DNA from: Acrocarpospora pleiomorpha
GTDB taxonomy: Bacteria > Actinomycetota > Actinomycetes > Streptosporangiales > Streptosporangiaceae
NCBI RefSeq assembly: GCF_009687885.1
Contig: NZ_BLAF01000035.1
Span: 1,850-65,849 of the forward strand
DNA length: 64,000 bases
Direction of reading: 5' to 3'
In this document: positions 32,671 through 42,131 of the stretch, one piece after another
How the letters are laid out: each line of letters starts with the position of its first letter
Numbering within the stretch: position 1 is the first letter of the stretch
Notes under the pieces: model-generated
Told to the model about the DNA's origin: nothing
Seen by the model: only the letters and a program-made list of their open reading frames with translations
Database searches by the model: none
Made by a program: the position numbers and the translations under genes

Positions 32671-34785
32671 CTATGTCTGTAACCTGCGGGTCAGACCGGT
32701 GTTGCGGCGGCTCCCAAGCTGGCGGACGGCCAGATGCAGGGCCTCGCGCTGGCCGACCAGCACGACCCAGGAGCGGGCCCGGGTGACCAGGGTGTAGAGC
32801 AGGCGGCGCCGGAGCATGACGCCGCCCGCCTCGTTCACCAGCGGAGCCACCACGAAGGGGTATTCGCTGCCCTGGGCGCGGTGCACGCTGATCGCGTAGC
32901 AGTGGGTCAGGTCGTCGAGCTCGTCGAAGCCGTAGTCGACCGAGCGGCCGTCGTCGGTGGTGAGACGGATCAGGCGATCCTGCGGGAGGACGGCGGCCAC
33001 CGTGGCGGTCTCCCCGTTGAAGACGTTCTTGTCGTAGTTGTTGCGGATCGGCATGACCCGATCGCCCGGCCGGAAGACCGAGGCGCCCGACCAGTGCTCC
33101 GGAATCTCGTCGCGGGCCGGATTGAGACGATCCTGGATGGTACGGCCGATCTCCAGCGTTCCGGTGGTTCCCTTGCGCATCGGGCAGAGCACCTGCACCT
33201 TGTCGGGGCTGACGTTCTGCTTGCGGGGGATCGCCACCGTGGCCAGGTGGATCACCCGTTCGGCCACCTTCCCGGGATCGCCGACCTCCTCGAACCAGAA
33301 ACCGCCACGCCCGGGCAGGGCGGGAAGCTCGCCCGCGCGGATGCGGTGCGCGGCCTGGATGATCCCGCTGCCGGCGGCCTGGCGGAAGACGTGGGTCAGC
33401 CGGACCCGCGCGATCTCCTCGACGTTCAGCAGGTCGGCCAGCACGTTGCCGGGGCCGATGCTCGGCAGCTGGTCGCTGTCGCCGACCAGCAGCAGGTGGC
33501 TGCCGGTCGGGACCGCCGCGAGCAGCCTGGTCGCCAGGTGCAGGTCCAGCATCGACGCCTCGTCGACCACGATGAGATCGGCCTGGGTGGGACTCAGCTC
33601 GGAGAACAGATCGGGCGAATCGTCGGGCTCGGCGCGGGCGAGCATGCGGTGCACGGTCATCGCGGGCAGGCCGGTGAGCTCCGACAGGCGTTTGGCGGCC
33701 TTGCCGGTGGGCGCGGTGAGCGTGACCGTGCCGCCCATCGCCCGGACGGCCGCCGCGATCGCCCGGACCGTGTGGCTCTTGCCGCAGCCGGGACCGCCGG
33801 TGAGGATGCTCACCGTGCAGGTCAGGGCCAGGGTCATCGCGGCCCGCTGATCGTCGTGCAGCTGTTCATCCTCCTCGTACGCCCGCCCAAGCAGCGTGGA
33901 TTTGGCCCGCAGCAGCCGGGTCAGCTGGGCGGCCAGGGCCACCTCCCGGCTGTGCTGCTCCTTGAGATACACGACGCTCTGGCCCGACAGGGCTTCGACG
34001 ACCACCCGGCGCTCGGCGGTGAGCGCGTCCAGCGACCCGCGGATGAGCGCCCGGTCCTGGTCGATCAGCTCGGCGGTCTCCGCGAGCAACGCCGTCAGCG
34101 GTAAGAAGCAGTGCCCCGCGCGGACGCCCGCCGATTCGAGCCGGTCCACGATGGCCGCCTTGATCCGTTGCGGGCTCCGCTCGGGCACGCCTGAGCGCAG
34201 CGCGATCCGGTCCGCGATGCCGAACGCGATCCCTCTGACCTGGCCGATCAGCTGGTACGGATCGGTGGCGAGAACGTCGGCGGAACGCTCGCCGTACACC
34301 TGGTAGATCTTGGCGGCGAGCAGGGGGCTGAGACCGAAACCCTGCAGGACCAGCATCAGCGCGGCGATGGACTTCTGCTCCAGCCAGGCCTGCACGATCT
34401 GCGCCTGCCGCCCCGGCCCGATGTTGATGACCTCGCGCAGCCGCTCCGGGTCGGTGTCGATCACGTGCAGCGTGCTCTCGCCGAAATGGCCGACGATCGC
34501 GTGCGCCAGCCGGGGGCCGATGCCGCGGATCAGCCCGGAGCCCAGGTAAGCCCGGATGGCCGGGACCGTCGCCGGGGCGACACGCTCGCACGCGGTGACG
34601 GTGAAACGGCGGCCGTGGCGGGGATGCTCGCCCCACTCGCCGGTCAGCCGAAGGGTCTCCCCAGGCTGGACCCCCGCGAGGGCGCGCCCGGCCGCGATGA
34701 AACCGGGCCCGCCCTCGGCGGTCATCCGGGCGATGGTGAACTCGTCCTCCCGGACGAACACCAGCCGCTCGACCGAAGCCTCCAC
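32671..34785 (-). CDS. recD2: RecD2-like superfamily 1 DNA helicase
   Basis: About 704 residues. N-terminal OB-like region and helix-hairpin-helix (GIGPRLAHAIVGHFG), P-loop GGPGCGKSHT, motif II VVDEASML, GDSDQLPSIGPG, and a C-terminal UvrD/RecD-type 2A domain (HCYAISVHRAQGSEYP, LYTLVTRA). A 5'-3' helicase of the stand-alone RecD2 type, acting without RecBC. GTG 34785 is preferred over TTG 34797; neither has a strong Shine-Dalgarno. Confidence 0.93.
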   Translation of the reverse strand: MEASVERLVFVREDEFTIARMTAEGGPGFIAAGRALAGVQPGETLRLTGEWGEHPRHGRRFTVTACERVAPATVPAIRAYLGSGLIRGIGPRLAHAIVGHFGESTLHVIDTDPERLREVINIGPGRQAQIVQAWLEQKSIAALMLVLQGFGLSPLLAAKIYQVYGERSADVLATDPYQLIGQVRGIAFGIADRIALRSGVPERSPQRIKAAIVDRLESAGVRAGHCFLPLTALLAETAELIDQDRALIRGSLDALTAERRVVVEALSGQSVVYLKEQHSREVALAAQLTRLLRAKSTLLGRAYEEDEQLHDDQRAAMTLALTCTVSILTGGPGCGKSHTVRAIAAAVRAMGGTVTLTAPTGKAAKRLSELTGLPAMTVHRMLARAEPDDSPDLFSELSPTQADLIVVDEASMLDLHLATRLLAAVPTGSHLLLVGDSDQLPSIGPGNVLADLLNVEEIARVRLTHVFRQAAGSGIIQAAHRIRAGELPALPGRGGFWFEEVGDPGKVAERVIHLATVAIPRKQNVSPDKVQVLCPMRKGTTGTLEIGRTIQDRLNPARDEIPEHWSGASVFRPGDRVMPIRNNYDKNVFNGETATVAAVLPQDRLIRLTTDDGRSVDYGFDELDDLTHCYAISVHRAQGSEYPFVVAPLVNEAGGVMLRRRLLYTLVTRARSWVVLVGQREALHLAVRQLGSRRNTGLTRRLQT

Positions 34786-34804
34786 GCAGCGATCCAATCA
34801 CCCG

Positions 34805-34828
34805 GTGGCGGGCACTTCCGCCCGCCAC
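34805..34828. terminator. hairpin downstream of sugar-transport operon
   Basis: GTGGCGGGC (34805-34813) and GCCCGCCAC (34820-34828) form a perfect 9-bp stem with a 6-nt loop. It lies between the mmsB stop (34869) and the recD2 start. Confidence 0.7.
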
Positions 34829-34868
34829 TCGGGGACCCACGTTACGGATCGCCGCCGACAATCGTGAA

Positions 34869-36053
34869 TCAGCGGGTGGCGCGGCGTTTGGTCCAGACGT
34901 CGAAGGCCACGGCGGCGAGCAGGACGATGCCCTTGACGAGCATGACGCGCTCGCTGGGGGAGCCGATCAGGGACATGCCGTTGTTGATGACGCCCATGAT
35001 GAGGCCGCCGGTGATGGCGCCGACGACCTTGCCGACGCCGCCCTGAACCGCGGCGCCGCCGATGAAGGCGGCGGCGATGGCGTCCAGTTCGAAGGCGTTG
35101 CCGGCGGTGGGGCCCGCCTGGTTGAGGCGGCCCGCGAAGATCACACCGGCGAGGGCGGACAGCACGCCCATGTTGACGAAGATCCAGAAGACGACCTGTT
35201 TGACGTTGATGCCGGAGAGCTGGGCGGCCTGGAGGTTGCCGCCGATGGCGTAGATCTGGCGGCCGAAGACGGCGCGGGTGGTCAGGAGGGAGTAGGCGAG
35301 GACCAGGAGGGCAAGCAGGACCAGGACCCAGGGCAGGTTCTTGAAGCGGGCCAGCTGCACGACCACGACGATGATGACCGCGGCCGCGATGAGGAGCTTG
35401 AGGAGGAAGACGGGGAGGGGGTCGACGGACTGGTGGTAGCCGAGCCGGGCGGCGCGGGTGCGCCACTGGGCGGTGGCCATGCCGGTGATGACCAGGGCGC
35501 CGACGATCAGGCTGAACAGGTCGGCGCCGCCGAGCGGGCCCAGGCCGATGTTGCCCAGGTAGCCGTCGGTGAATCCGTTGGACAGCGTACGGACCGGATC
35601 GGGAAAGGGGCCGATGCCCTGGTTGCCCAGGACCGTGAGGGTGAGGGCGCGGAACAGCAGCATCCCGGCGAGGGTGACGATGAAGGCGGGGATGCCGTAG
35701 TAGGCGATCCAGTAGCCCTGCCAGGCGCCGATGACGCCGCCCGCGATCAGCGTGAGCAGCAGGGCGAGCGGCCAGGGCAGGCCGTATTCGACCATGAGGA
35801 CGGCGGCGATGGCGCCGGTGACGGCGACCACAGAACCGACCGACAGGTCGATGTGCCCGGCGATGATGATCAGGATCATGCCGATGGACAGGATGAGGAT
35901 GTAGGAGTTCTGGACGATGATGTTGGAGATGTTCTGCGGCTGGAGCAGGGCCCCGTCGGTCAGAATCGAGAAGAGCACGACGATCAGGGCGAACGCGATA
36001 TAAATGCCGCTCTGACGAATGTTCAGCGATCGGCCGAGCCATGAAGCGGTCAT
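34869..36053 (-). CDS. mmsB: multiple-monosaccharide ABC transporter permease
   Basis: 394 residues with about ten membrane helices of the xylose/ribose (BPD_transp_2) permease class. Landmarks are IAGHIDLSVGS and FIGGAAVQGGVGKV. ATG 36053 overlaps the ATPase stop by 4 bp. Imports monosaccharides bound by the ChvE-like protein encoded first in the operon. Confidence 0.95.
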   Translation of the reverse strand: MTASWLGRSLNIRQSGIYIAFALIVVLFSILTDGALLQPQNISNIIVQNSYILILSIGMILIIIAGHIDLSVGSVVAVTGAIAAVLMVEYGLPWPLALLLTLIAGGVIGAWQGYWIAYYGIPAFIVTLAGMLLFRALTLTVLGNQGIGPFPDPVRTLSNGFTDGYLGNIGLGPLGGADLFSLIVGALVITGMATAQWRTRAARLGYHQSVDPLPVFLLKLLIAAAVIIVVVVQLARFKNLPWVLVLLALLVLAYSLLTTRAVFGRQIYAIGGNLQAAQLSGINVKQVVFWIFVNMGVLSALAGVIFAGRLNQAGPTAGNAFELDAIAAAFIGGAAVQGGVGKVVGAITGGLIMGVINNGMSLIGSPSERVMLVKGIVLLAAVAFDVWTKRRATR

Positions 36054-37582
36054 CGGGGCTGTTCCTTGGTCATCAGTTGCATGAGGCGTTCCTGGGTGGC
36101 GTCGGCGCGCGTGACCTCGCCGGTGACGCGGCCCGCCGACAGGGTGTAGATGCGGTCGCAGAGGCCGAGGAGTTCCGGGAGCTCGGAGGAGATGACCAGC
36201 AGGGCCTTTCCGGCGCCGGCCAGCCGGTTGATGATCGAATAGATCTCGTACTTGGCGCCGACGTCGATGCCGCGGGTCGGTTCGTCCAGGATCAGAACGT
36301 CCGCGTCCGTGAAGATCCACTTGGACAGCACGACCTTCTGCTGGTTGCCGCCGCTGAGCTTGCCGGTGACGCTGAGCACGCTGGGCGCCTTGATGCCCAG
36401 GTCGCGGCGGTACTGCTCGGCGACGCGGTACTCCTCGTTGTCGTCGACCCAGCCCCGCCGGGCCAGCCGGCTCAGGTCGGCGGCGGAGACGTTGCGCTTG
36501 ATGTCCTCGATCAGGTTGAGGCCGTAACGTTTGCGGTCCTCGGTGGCGTACGCGATGCCGTGCCGGATGGCGTCCCGTACCGTGCGGATCTCCACCTCGC
36601 GGCTGTCGCGGTAGATACGGCCGGAGATGTCCGTCCCGTACGCCCGGCCGAAGACGCTCATCGCCAGCTCGGTGCGGCCCGCGCCCATCAGCCCGGCCAG
36701 GCCGACGATCTCGCCACGGCAGACCGACAGGGTGGCGCCGGCGACGACGGCCCGGCCGCGCTGGACGGGGCTGTGCACGGTCCAGTCCTCGATGCGCAGG
36801 GCCTCGGGGCCGATCTCGGGAACACGTGCCGGAAAACGGTGTTCCAGGTCGCGGCCGACCATGCCGGAGATGATGCGATCCTCGGTGACCTCGTCGGCGG
36901 CGAGGTCGAGGGTCTCGATCAACCGGCCGTCGCGCAGGATGGTGATCGAGTCGGCGATCGAGGCGACCTCGTTCAGCTTGTGGGAGATGATCACGCAGGT
37001 GACGCCCTCGGCGCGCAGGCCGCGGAGCAGGTCGAGCAGATGCGCGGAGTCCTCGTCGTTGAGCGCCGCGGTCGGCTCGTCCAGGATGAGCAGGCGGACC
37101 TCCTTGGCCAGCGCCTTGGCGATCTCGACCAGCTGCTGCTTGCCGACGCCGATGTCGGCCACCATGGTCACCGGGTTCTCCCGCAGCCCGACCCGGTCGA
37201 GCAGCCGCGCGGCCTCGTGGTTGGTCCGGTTCCAGTCCACGATCCCGCGCTTCGCCCGCTCGTTGCCGAGGAAGATGTTCTCCGCGATCGACAGCTGCGG
37301 GCAGAGCGCGAGCTCCTGGTGGATGATGACGATCCCGCGCCGCTCGCTGTCGCGGATGTCGGAGAACCGGCCGGGCTCGCCGTCGAAGGTGATCTCGCCG
37401 TCGTACGAGCCGTGCGGGTACACCCCGGAAAGCACCTTCATCAGCGTGGACTTTCCGGCGCCGTTCTCCCCGCAGATCGCGTGGATCTCGCCCCGGCGCA
37501 CCGACAGGTTCACATCGTGCAGCGCCCGTACGCCGGGGAAGGTCTTGGTGATCGCGCGCATGCGCAGGATGTCATCGCTCAT
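36050..37582 (-). CDS. mmsA: multiple-monosaccharide ABC transporter ATP-binding protein
   Basis: 510 residues with two ABC cassettes. Cassette 1 has GENGAGKST and LLILDEPTAAL. Cassette 2 has a degenerate Walker A (GLMGAGRTE), signature LSGGNQQKV and LILDEPTRGID. This tandem arrangement is typical of MmsA/XylG/GguA. It overlaps both neighbours by 4 bp. Confidence 0.96.
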   Translation of the reverse strand: MSDDILRMRAITKTFPGVRALHDVNLSVRRGEIHAICGENGAGKSTLMKVLSGVYPHGSYDGEITFDGEPGRFSDIRDSERRGIVIIHQELALCPQLSIAENIFLGNERAKRGIVDWNRTNHEAARLLDRVGLRENPVTMVADIGVGKQQLVEIAKALAKEVRLLILDEPTAALNDEDSAHLLDLLRGLRAEGVTCVIISHKLNEVASIADSITILRDGRLIETLDLAADEVTEDRIISGMVGRDLEHRFPARVPEIGPEALRIEDWTVHSPVQRGRAVVAGATLSVCRGEIVGLAGLMGAGRTELAMSVFGRAYGTDISGRIYRDSREVEIRTVRDAIRHGIAYATEDRKRYGLNLIEDIKRNVSAADLSRLARRGWVDDNEEYRVAEQYRRDLGIKAPSVLSVTGKLSGGNQQKVVLSKWIFTDADVLILDEPTRGIDVGAKYEIYSIINRLAGAGKALLVISSELPELLGLCDRIYTLSAGRVTGEVTRADATQERLMQLMTKEQPR

Positions 37583-38718
37583 CCGAGCTGGGCAGCCGTG
37601 TAGTAGCCGGTGTCGATCAGCGCCTGCTGGTAGTTGCTCTTGTCCACGATGATCGGTTCGAGCAGGAACGACGGCACGACCTTGTTGCCGTTGTCGTAGT
37701 CCTTGGTGTTGTTCACCTCGGGCGTGCCGCCCTTGAGCAGGGCGTCGGTCATCTTCACGGTGACGTCGGCGAGCTGGCGGGTGTCCTTGTAGATCGTCGA
37801 GTACTGCTCGTCCGCGATGATCGACTTGACCGAGGCCAGCTCGGCGTCCTGCCCGGTCACGATCGGGTACGGCTGGTCCGAGGTGCCGTAACCATTGCTC
37901 TTCAGCGCCGACAGGATCCCGATCGACAGCCCGTCGTACGGCGAGAGCACGCCCGCCACCTGGTCGCCGCCGCTGTAGGTCTTGGTGAGGATGTCCTCCA
38001 TGCGCTTCTGCGCGGTGGCCGGGTCCCAGCGCAGGATGGCGACGGTCTTGAAGTCGGTCTGCCCGCTCTTGACGACCAGGGTGCCCTTGTCGATGTGCGG
38101 CTGGAGTATCGACATCGCGCCGTTGAAGAAGAAGGTGGCGTTGTTGTCGTCGGGGGAGCCGGCGAACAGTTCCACGTTGAACGGGCCCTTCGCGTCGCCC
38201 GCGGAGCCGTCGGCGTTGACCACCTTGAGGCCGGTGAGCAGGGAAGTGGCCTGCTGCACACCCACCTTGAAGTTGTCGAAAGTGGAGTAGTAGTCCACGT
38301 TCGGGCTGTTGCGGATCAACCGGTCGTAGGCGATGACCGGGATCTTCTTGTCCGCGGCCTCCTGCAGCTGGGTGGTGATGGCCGTGCCGTCGATGGAGGC
38401 GATGATCAGGAGCTTGGCGCCCTTGGTGATCTGATTCTCGATCTGGTTGACCTGGGTGGGGATGTCGTTCTCCGCGTACTGCAGATCGACCTGGTAGCCG
38501 AGCTTCTCCAGCCCGGCCTTGACGTTGTCGCCGTCGTGGATCCAGCGTTCGGAGGACTTGGTGGGCATGGTGACGCCGACCAGGGCGCCCGCGTTTCCGG
38601 CCGAGGCGGCGGCGGAGGCTTCCTGGTCCACGGTCTTCTCGCTGGAACCGCAGGCGGCGAGGCCGAGAGCCAGGATGACGATGGTGACCATACGTGTCAG
38701 GGAAGAGGGGTCCATCAT
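37579..38718 (-). CDS. chvE: multiple-monosaccharide ABC transporter substrate-binding lipoprotein
   Basis: 379 residues. Lipoprotein signal with lipobox LAAC (Cys near residue 18), Ala/Ser linker, then a periplasmic-binding-protein type I fold (GVTMPTKSSERWIHDG, AGSPDDNNATFFFNGA). Closest in character to ChvE. ATG 38718 is the first of two adjacent ATGs and lacks a clear Shine-Dalgarno. Operator-like sequences sit directly upstream. First gene of the chvE-mmsA-mmsB operon. Confidence 0.93.
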   Translation of the reverse strand: MMDPSSLTRMVTIVILALGLAACGSSEKTVDQEASAAASAGNAGALVGVTMPTKSSERWIHDGDNVKAGLEKLGYQVDLQYAENDIPTQVNQIENQITKGAKLLIIASIDGTAITTQLQEAADKKIPVIAYDRLIRNSPNVDYYSTFDNFKVGVQQATSLLTGLKVVNADGSAGDAKGPFNVELFAGSPDDNNATFFFNGAMSILQPHIDKGTLVVKSGQTDFKTVAILRWDPATAQKRMEDILTKTYSGGDQVAGVLSPYDGLSIGILSALKSNGYGTSDQPYPIVTGQDAELASVKSIIADEQYSTIYKDTRQLADVTVKMTDALLKGGTPEVNNTKDYDNGNKVVPSFLLEPIIVDKSNYQQALIDTGYYTAAQLG

Positions 38719-38727
38719 GGTCAAGAC

Positions 38728-38768
38728 TGTTATCGCTAACATTTGGGATGTCAACAGCTTGCGATAAC
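38728..38768. promoter_or_regulatory. LacI-type operator pair upstream of chvE
   Basis: TGTTATCGCTAACA (38728-38741) is a near-palindrome of LacI-family type. GCGATAAC at 38761-38768 repeats its half site. Together GTTATCGC and GCGATAAC form an inverted repeat over 40 bp spanning the likely promoter. The cognate regulator is not in the window. Confidence 0.65.
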
Positions 38769-38789
38769 GTGCTCGTAACAGACGCGGAA

Positions 38790-38824
38790 CGCCGATCTGA
38801 CCTGGGAATCCGGTCAGATCGGCG
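38790..38824. terminator. perfect 13-bp hairpin terminator after GH71-like gene
   Basis: CGCCGATCTGACC (38790-38802) and GGTCAGATCGGCG (38812-38824) flank a 9-nt loop. It insulates the chvE promoter from the GH71-like gene upstream in the same orientation. Confidence 0.75.
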
Positions 38825-38869
38825 GTTGTCATGCCCGCGGTTGCGCTCTCATCCCGCGGTCGTCGTGAA

Positions 38870-40801
38870 TCAGGGGGTGACCAGGTCGAACTGCTCCCAC
38901 CCGCCGATCGCGGCCCGGTTGGCGATCAGCGGCTGAGCGCCCGCCCCCTCGGCGCAGACGTACTGGTTGTTGGCCTGGGCGCGCAGGGTGATCGTGCCGT
39001 TGGGGTTGGTGATGAGCGCGAACGTCTCCCACGGGCCGATCGCCGCCCGGTTGGCGATCAGCGGCTGTGCGCCCGCGGCCTCCGCGCAGACGTACTGGTT
39101 GTTCGACCGGGCGCGCAGGGCGATGGTTCCGTTGCCCAGGTTGACGCGCTCGAACTGCTGCGCCGTCCCGGCCGAGGCGCCGTTGGCGATCAGCGCCGCG
39201 CCGTTCGCGGCCGTGACGAAGAGGTTGTTGGCCCGGGAGCGCAGCGCGACGAACGCGGTCGCCGCCGGGGTGGTCACGTTGACCGTGTTCGACGGGGCGG
39301 AGATGTTCCCGGCCGCGTCCCGCGCGGTCACGTTGAAGCTGTAGGCGGTGGACGGGGACAGGCCGGTGACCGTGAACGGCGAGCCCGCCGGGGAGGCCAC
39401 CACCGTGGTGCCGCGCCGCACCTGGTAGCCCGCCACGCCGACATTGTCCGACGCGGCCGACCACGACAGCGTCACGCTGGTCGACGTCGTGGCGGTGACC
39501 TGCAGGTTTCCGGGCGCTGTGGGCGGCTGGTTGTCGCCTCCGCCGCCCGCCACCGGGGGTGTGGGCCGGATCGCGGTGAGCGCGATCTGGCCTTTCAACA
39601 TGCGCCCGCCGTCGCCGGTGAGGCGCAGGTAGTAGTCCGAGGAGCAGAACGTGCCGTCCTCGTCCAGGGCGAGCAGGCCCGAGTTGGCGGGCACGGTCGC
39701 CAGCGTTTCGGTGGTCTTGGCGATCTGGTTGCCCTCGTTGAACTCGTCGAACATCGAGATGTAGATGCCCTGGCAGCCCGCCCGGATGACGTTGTAGAAC
39801 TGCCGCCACATGAAGTCGCCGTGCCGGCGGTGGCGGCGGGTCACCTCGCCCGGCAGCACGCACGGCTGGTAGTCGATGCCGCGGGCGTTGCATTCGGCCT
39901 GGTCGGGGACGGTGAGGTTGGTGTAGAAGTTGTCGGCGTCCTGGAGGGTGCTGATCCGGCCGACCATCCATGGCGAGATCATGTTGAACGCGCGGTAGAC
40001 GTCGCCGAAGCCGGCGCGGGAGTCGTTGATGCCCTGCCGCCAGTACGTGGGGACGCCGCCGATCACGTAACAGCCCTGGGCCTTGAACCAGTTGACCACG
40101 TCGAGGCAGGGGGCGGGGGTGAACGGGCGGCTGGGCTCGCTGAAGCCGAACCCCCAGATGCACACGACCGGCTTGCCGTTCTGCTTGGCGTACATGGGGG
40201 AGGCGACATGGGCCGACATCTTGTTCAGCCAGTCGGTCTTGATCTCCGCCTGCATGTTCAGCCAGTCGGTGACGTCGTACATGATGTACCACTTGCGCCC
40301 GTTGGCCTCGGCCGCGGCGCGCACCTTCACCGTCATGGCGTCACGGGTGGGACCTTCCCCGCCATTGGGGTTGAACCGCTGCAACGCGGCGGTGTCGATG
40401 TTGTTCTCCCGCATCCACCGGAAATGCGTGTCCACCACCTGCTGGTCCCAGCTGGAGAACAATGTGGCGGGCTGCCCGTTGTTCAGGTTCGAGTACGCGG
40501 TGACGTAGCTCTTGGTGAACTCCCGCATGTCCGGCCACGCCACGATCGTGTTGTTGCTCGGCGACGGCGGCACCTGGTTGTTGGCCCCGCTCCAGTGCCA
40601 CCACGCGTTGATCGGCGCCCCGTCCCCCTTACAGGCGAACCACCCCTGATAACCCACCGTGATCTTCCCGACCACGTCCCCCGGCGGGCTCGCCGCGTTC
40701 GCCGCGCTGGACAGCGCCGACAACATCGTCGTGGACGACGCGGCGGCGAGAGCGGATCCGGTCACTGCGGAGGCCAAGAACCCCCGGCGCGAGACGGTCA
40801 C
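38870..40801 (-). CDS. Tat-exported GH71/99-like glycoside hydrolase with FN3 and fascin/trefoil-like repeats
   Basis: 643 residues from GTG 40801, with AAGGAG just upstream. Twin-arginine signal SRRGFLASA (about residues 4-12). Residues about 38-410 resemble GH71/99-like catalytic domains (VGYQGWFACKGDG, WYIMYDVTDW, YISMFDEFNEGNQIA). One FN3 domain follows (about 425-510). The C-terminus has three repeats of a fascin/ricin-like unit; two share the near-identical AAGAQPLIANRAAIG/GAGAQPLIANRAAIG stretch. Probably an extracellular polysaccharide hydrolase feeding the downstream sugar importer. Confidence 0.82.
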   Translation of the reverse strand: MTVSRRGFLASAVTGSALAAASSTTMLSALSSAANAASPPGDVVGKITVGYQGWFACKGDGAPINAWWHWSGANNQVPPSPSNNTIVAWPDMREFTKSYVTAYSNLNNGQPATLFSSWDQQVVDTHFRWMRENNIDTAALQRFNPNGGEGPTRDAMTVKVRAAAEANGRKWYIMYDVTDWLNMQAEIKTDWLNKMSAHVASPMYAKQNGKPVVCIWGFGFSEPSRPFTPAPCLDVVNWFKAQGCYVIGGVPTYWRQGINDSRAGFGDVYRAFNMISPWMVGRISTLQDADNFYTNLTVPDQAECNARGIDYQPCVLPGEVTRRHRRHGDFMWRQFYNVIRAGCQGIYISMFDEFNEGNQIAKTTETLATVPANSGLLALDEDGTFCSSDYYLRLTGDGGRMLKGQIALTAIRPTPPVAGGGGDNQPPTAPGNLQVTATTSTSVTLSWSAASDNVGVAGYQVRRGTTVVASPAGSPFTVTGLSPSTAYSFNVTARDAAGNISAPSNTVNVTTPAATAFVALRSRANNLFVTAANGAALIANGASAGTAQQFERVNLGNGTIALRARSNNQYVCAEAAGAQPLIANRAAIGPWETFALITNPNGTITLRAQANNQYVCAEGAGAQPLIANRAAIGGWEQFDLVTP

Positions 40802-40928
40802 GTGCAACTCCTTCGTGTTGGAGGGATCGTTCACGCACGTCGCGCCCACTGGCGGAGGTCGAGTCGGCGAAAATGGAATCAGGGCTTCATGCCAACAGAC
40901 ACACCACCAGGAGACACGAAGCGGATCC

Positions 40929-40946
40929 TGTTATCGCCGCGTAACA
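40929..40946. promoter_or_regulatory. operator-like palindrome upstream of GH71-like gene
   Basis: TGTTATCGCCGCGTAACA has arms TGTTA/TAACA and repeats the TGTTATCGC half-site of the chvE operator. It lies 128 bp upstream of the GTG start, in an otherwise gene-free 297-bp region (40802-41098). Confidence 0.55.
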
Positions 40947-41098
40947 TCGGACCGCTGGCGTCATCTTGGCAGGACCCGACACCTAAACGCAACACTCAAA
41001 AAATGCAGAGGAAACTTCTGTACGACCAGCACGCAAGAGCTTGCGCTACCTGGATCGCTCCACCTGGACCCTGCCGACCGGCTCGATATTCATCGGAC

Positions 41099-41551
41099 CT
41101 ATGTTTCCGGGTCGCAGAGGCGTTCCAGGACGGGGACCGCGTTCAGGAGGGCGGTCAGCTCGTCGGGGGAGAGGCGGTCGAGGTGGCCTGAGAGCCAGAC
41201 CTCACGGCTGCGGAGGATGCGGGCGCGTTCCAGCATGCCGGCGTTGGTCAGGCGGATCAGGGTGGCCCGGCGGTCGACGGAGTCCTGTTCGCGGGAGATG
41301 AGGCCGAGTTCGAACAGGCGGTTGAGGGAGCGGGTCACCGATGGAGGGCTGACGCCCTCACTGACGGCCAGGTCGCCGGCGGTGGTGGGCTGGTTGCGGG
41401 CCACGTTGAAGAGCAGGGATATCAACGCGTACGACAGGCCCTCGTCGTTCTGCTGTCTGAGCACCCGGCCGAGGCGGCCGAGCGCCATGCGCAGCCGGGT
41501 GAGTTCCTCGTGGCTGACGTGGATGTCACCGGGGGATGCCGCCGTCGTCAT
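41099..41551 (-). CDS. MarR-family transcriptional regulator
   Basis: 150 residues with the MarR winged helix (TAGDLAVSEGVSPPSVTRSLNRLFELGLISRE and wing DRRATLIRLT). ATG 41551 with GGGAG 5-6 nt upstream is preferred; ATG 41599 would add 16 residues. Target unknown. Confidence 0.92.
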   Translation of the reverse strand: MTTAASPGDIHVSHEELTRLRMALGRLGRVLRQQNDEGLSYALISLLFNVARNQPTTAGDLAVSEGVSPPSVTRSLNRLFELGLISREQDSVDRRATLIRLTNAGMLERARILRSREVWLSGHLDRLSPDELTALLNAVPVLERLCDPET

Positions 41552-41741
41552 TCCGCTCCCGGAGGTGGAGGGATTGCGTTGTGAATAATGGTAACCCATT
41601 TCGTGGCATACGCATGATTCCGAAATAGCATCGCGAATTGCTTTGCGGTGGTCGCTTAAATGAGCGGAGGGTGCTGGTGGACATCCGGCGAGAAGGGGTT
41701 ATCGACCCTGCACGCCGGGCGGGCACTGGCCGGGCTGCTCG

Positions 41742-42131
41742 GTGTCGAGGCGGGTACTGCGGGTGAGCCGGGCGACCGCCGGGGGCTTGCCGATGGGCGA
41801 ACATCGGTTCGTTTTCGGCGTCGATCCGGTGGTGTTGTTCCGGTTCTCGGCGCTCACGTATAACGCGCATCGTATTCACTTTGACCACCGCTTCGCCGCC
41901 GCCGAGGGATACGCCGATCTCGTAGTGCACGGACCATTGCAGATTGTCCTCATGGCGGAGCTTTTCCGGCGTTATGGGCGGGATTTGGTTGGACCGGAAT
42001 TCCGATATCGGCTGCTTGTGCTCGCCGTCGGGCCGCAGCGGCTGACCGTGGCCACGGCCGGGCCCGACGCGGCCGAGGTTTACGACGGCGAACGCCGCCG
42101 GGTGGCGGAGGGTTCTGCCAGTCGCAGTTGA
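41742..42131 (+). pseudogene. truncated MaoC-like (hot-dog) acyl dehydratase remnant
   Basis: The open frame encodes VLFRFSALTYNAHRIHFDH and GYADLVVHGPLQIVLMAEL, the C-terminal hot-dog half of HTD2/mesaconyl-CoA hydratase-like dehydratases. The usual N-terminal half of about 140 residues is absent: upstream sequence in all frames shows nothing similar. It overlaps by 52 bp the end of the opposing sigma-recombinase gene. Probably a deletion remnant. Confidence 0.65.

Noticed and set aside
38831..41191. Long + strand open frame of 786 codons
   Set aside because: Antisense to the well-supported GH71-like gene; composition is rich in Gly/Arg/Val/Ala/Asp and matches no family.
41660..41863. Short + strand frame upstream of the MaoC remnant
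   Set aside because: Does not resemble the missing dehydratase half and overlaps the remnant in a different frame.
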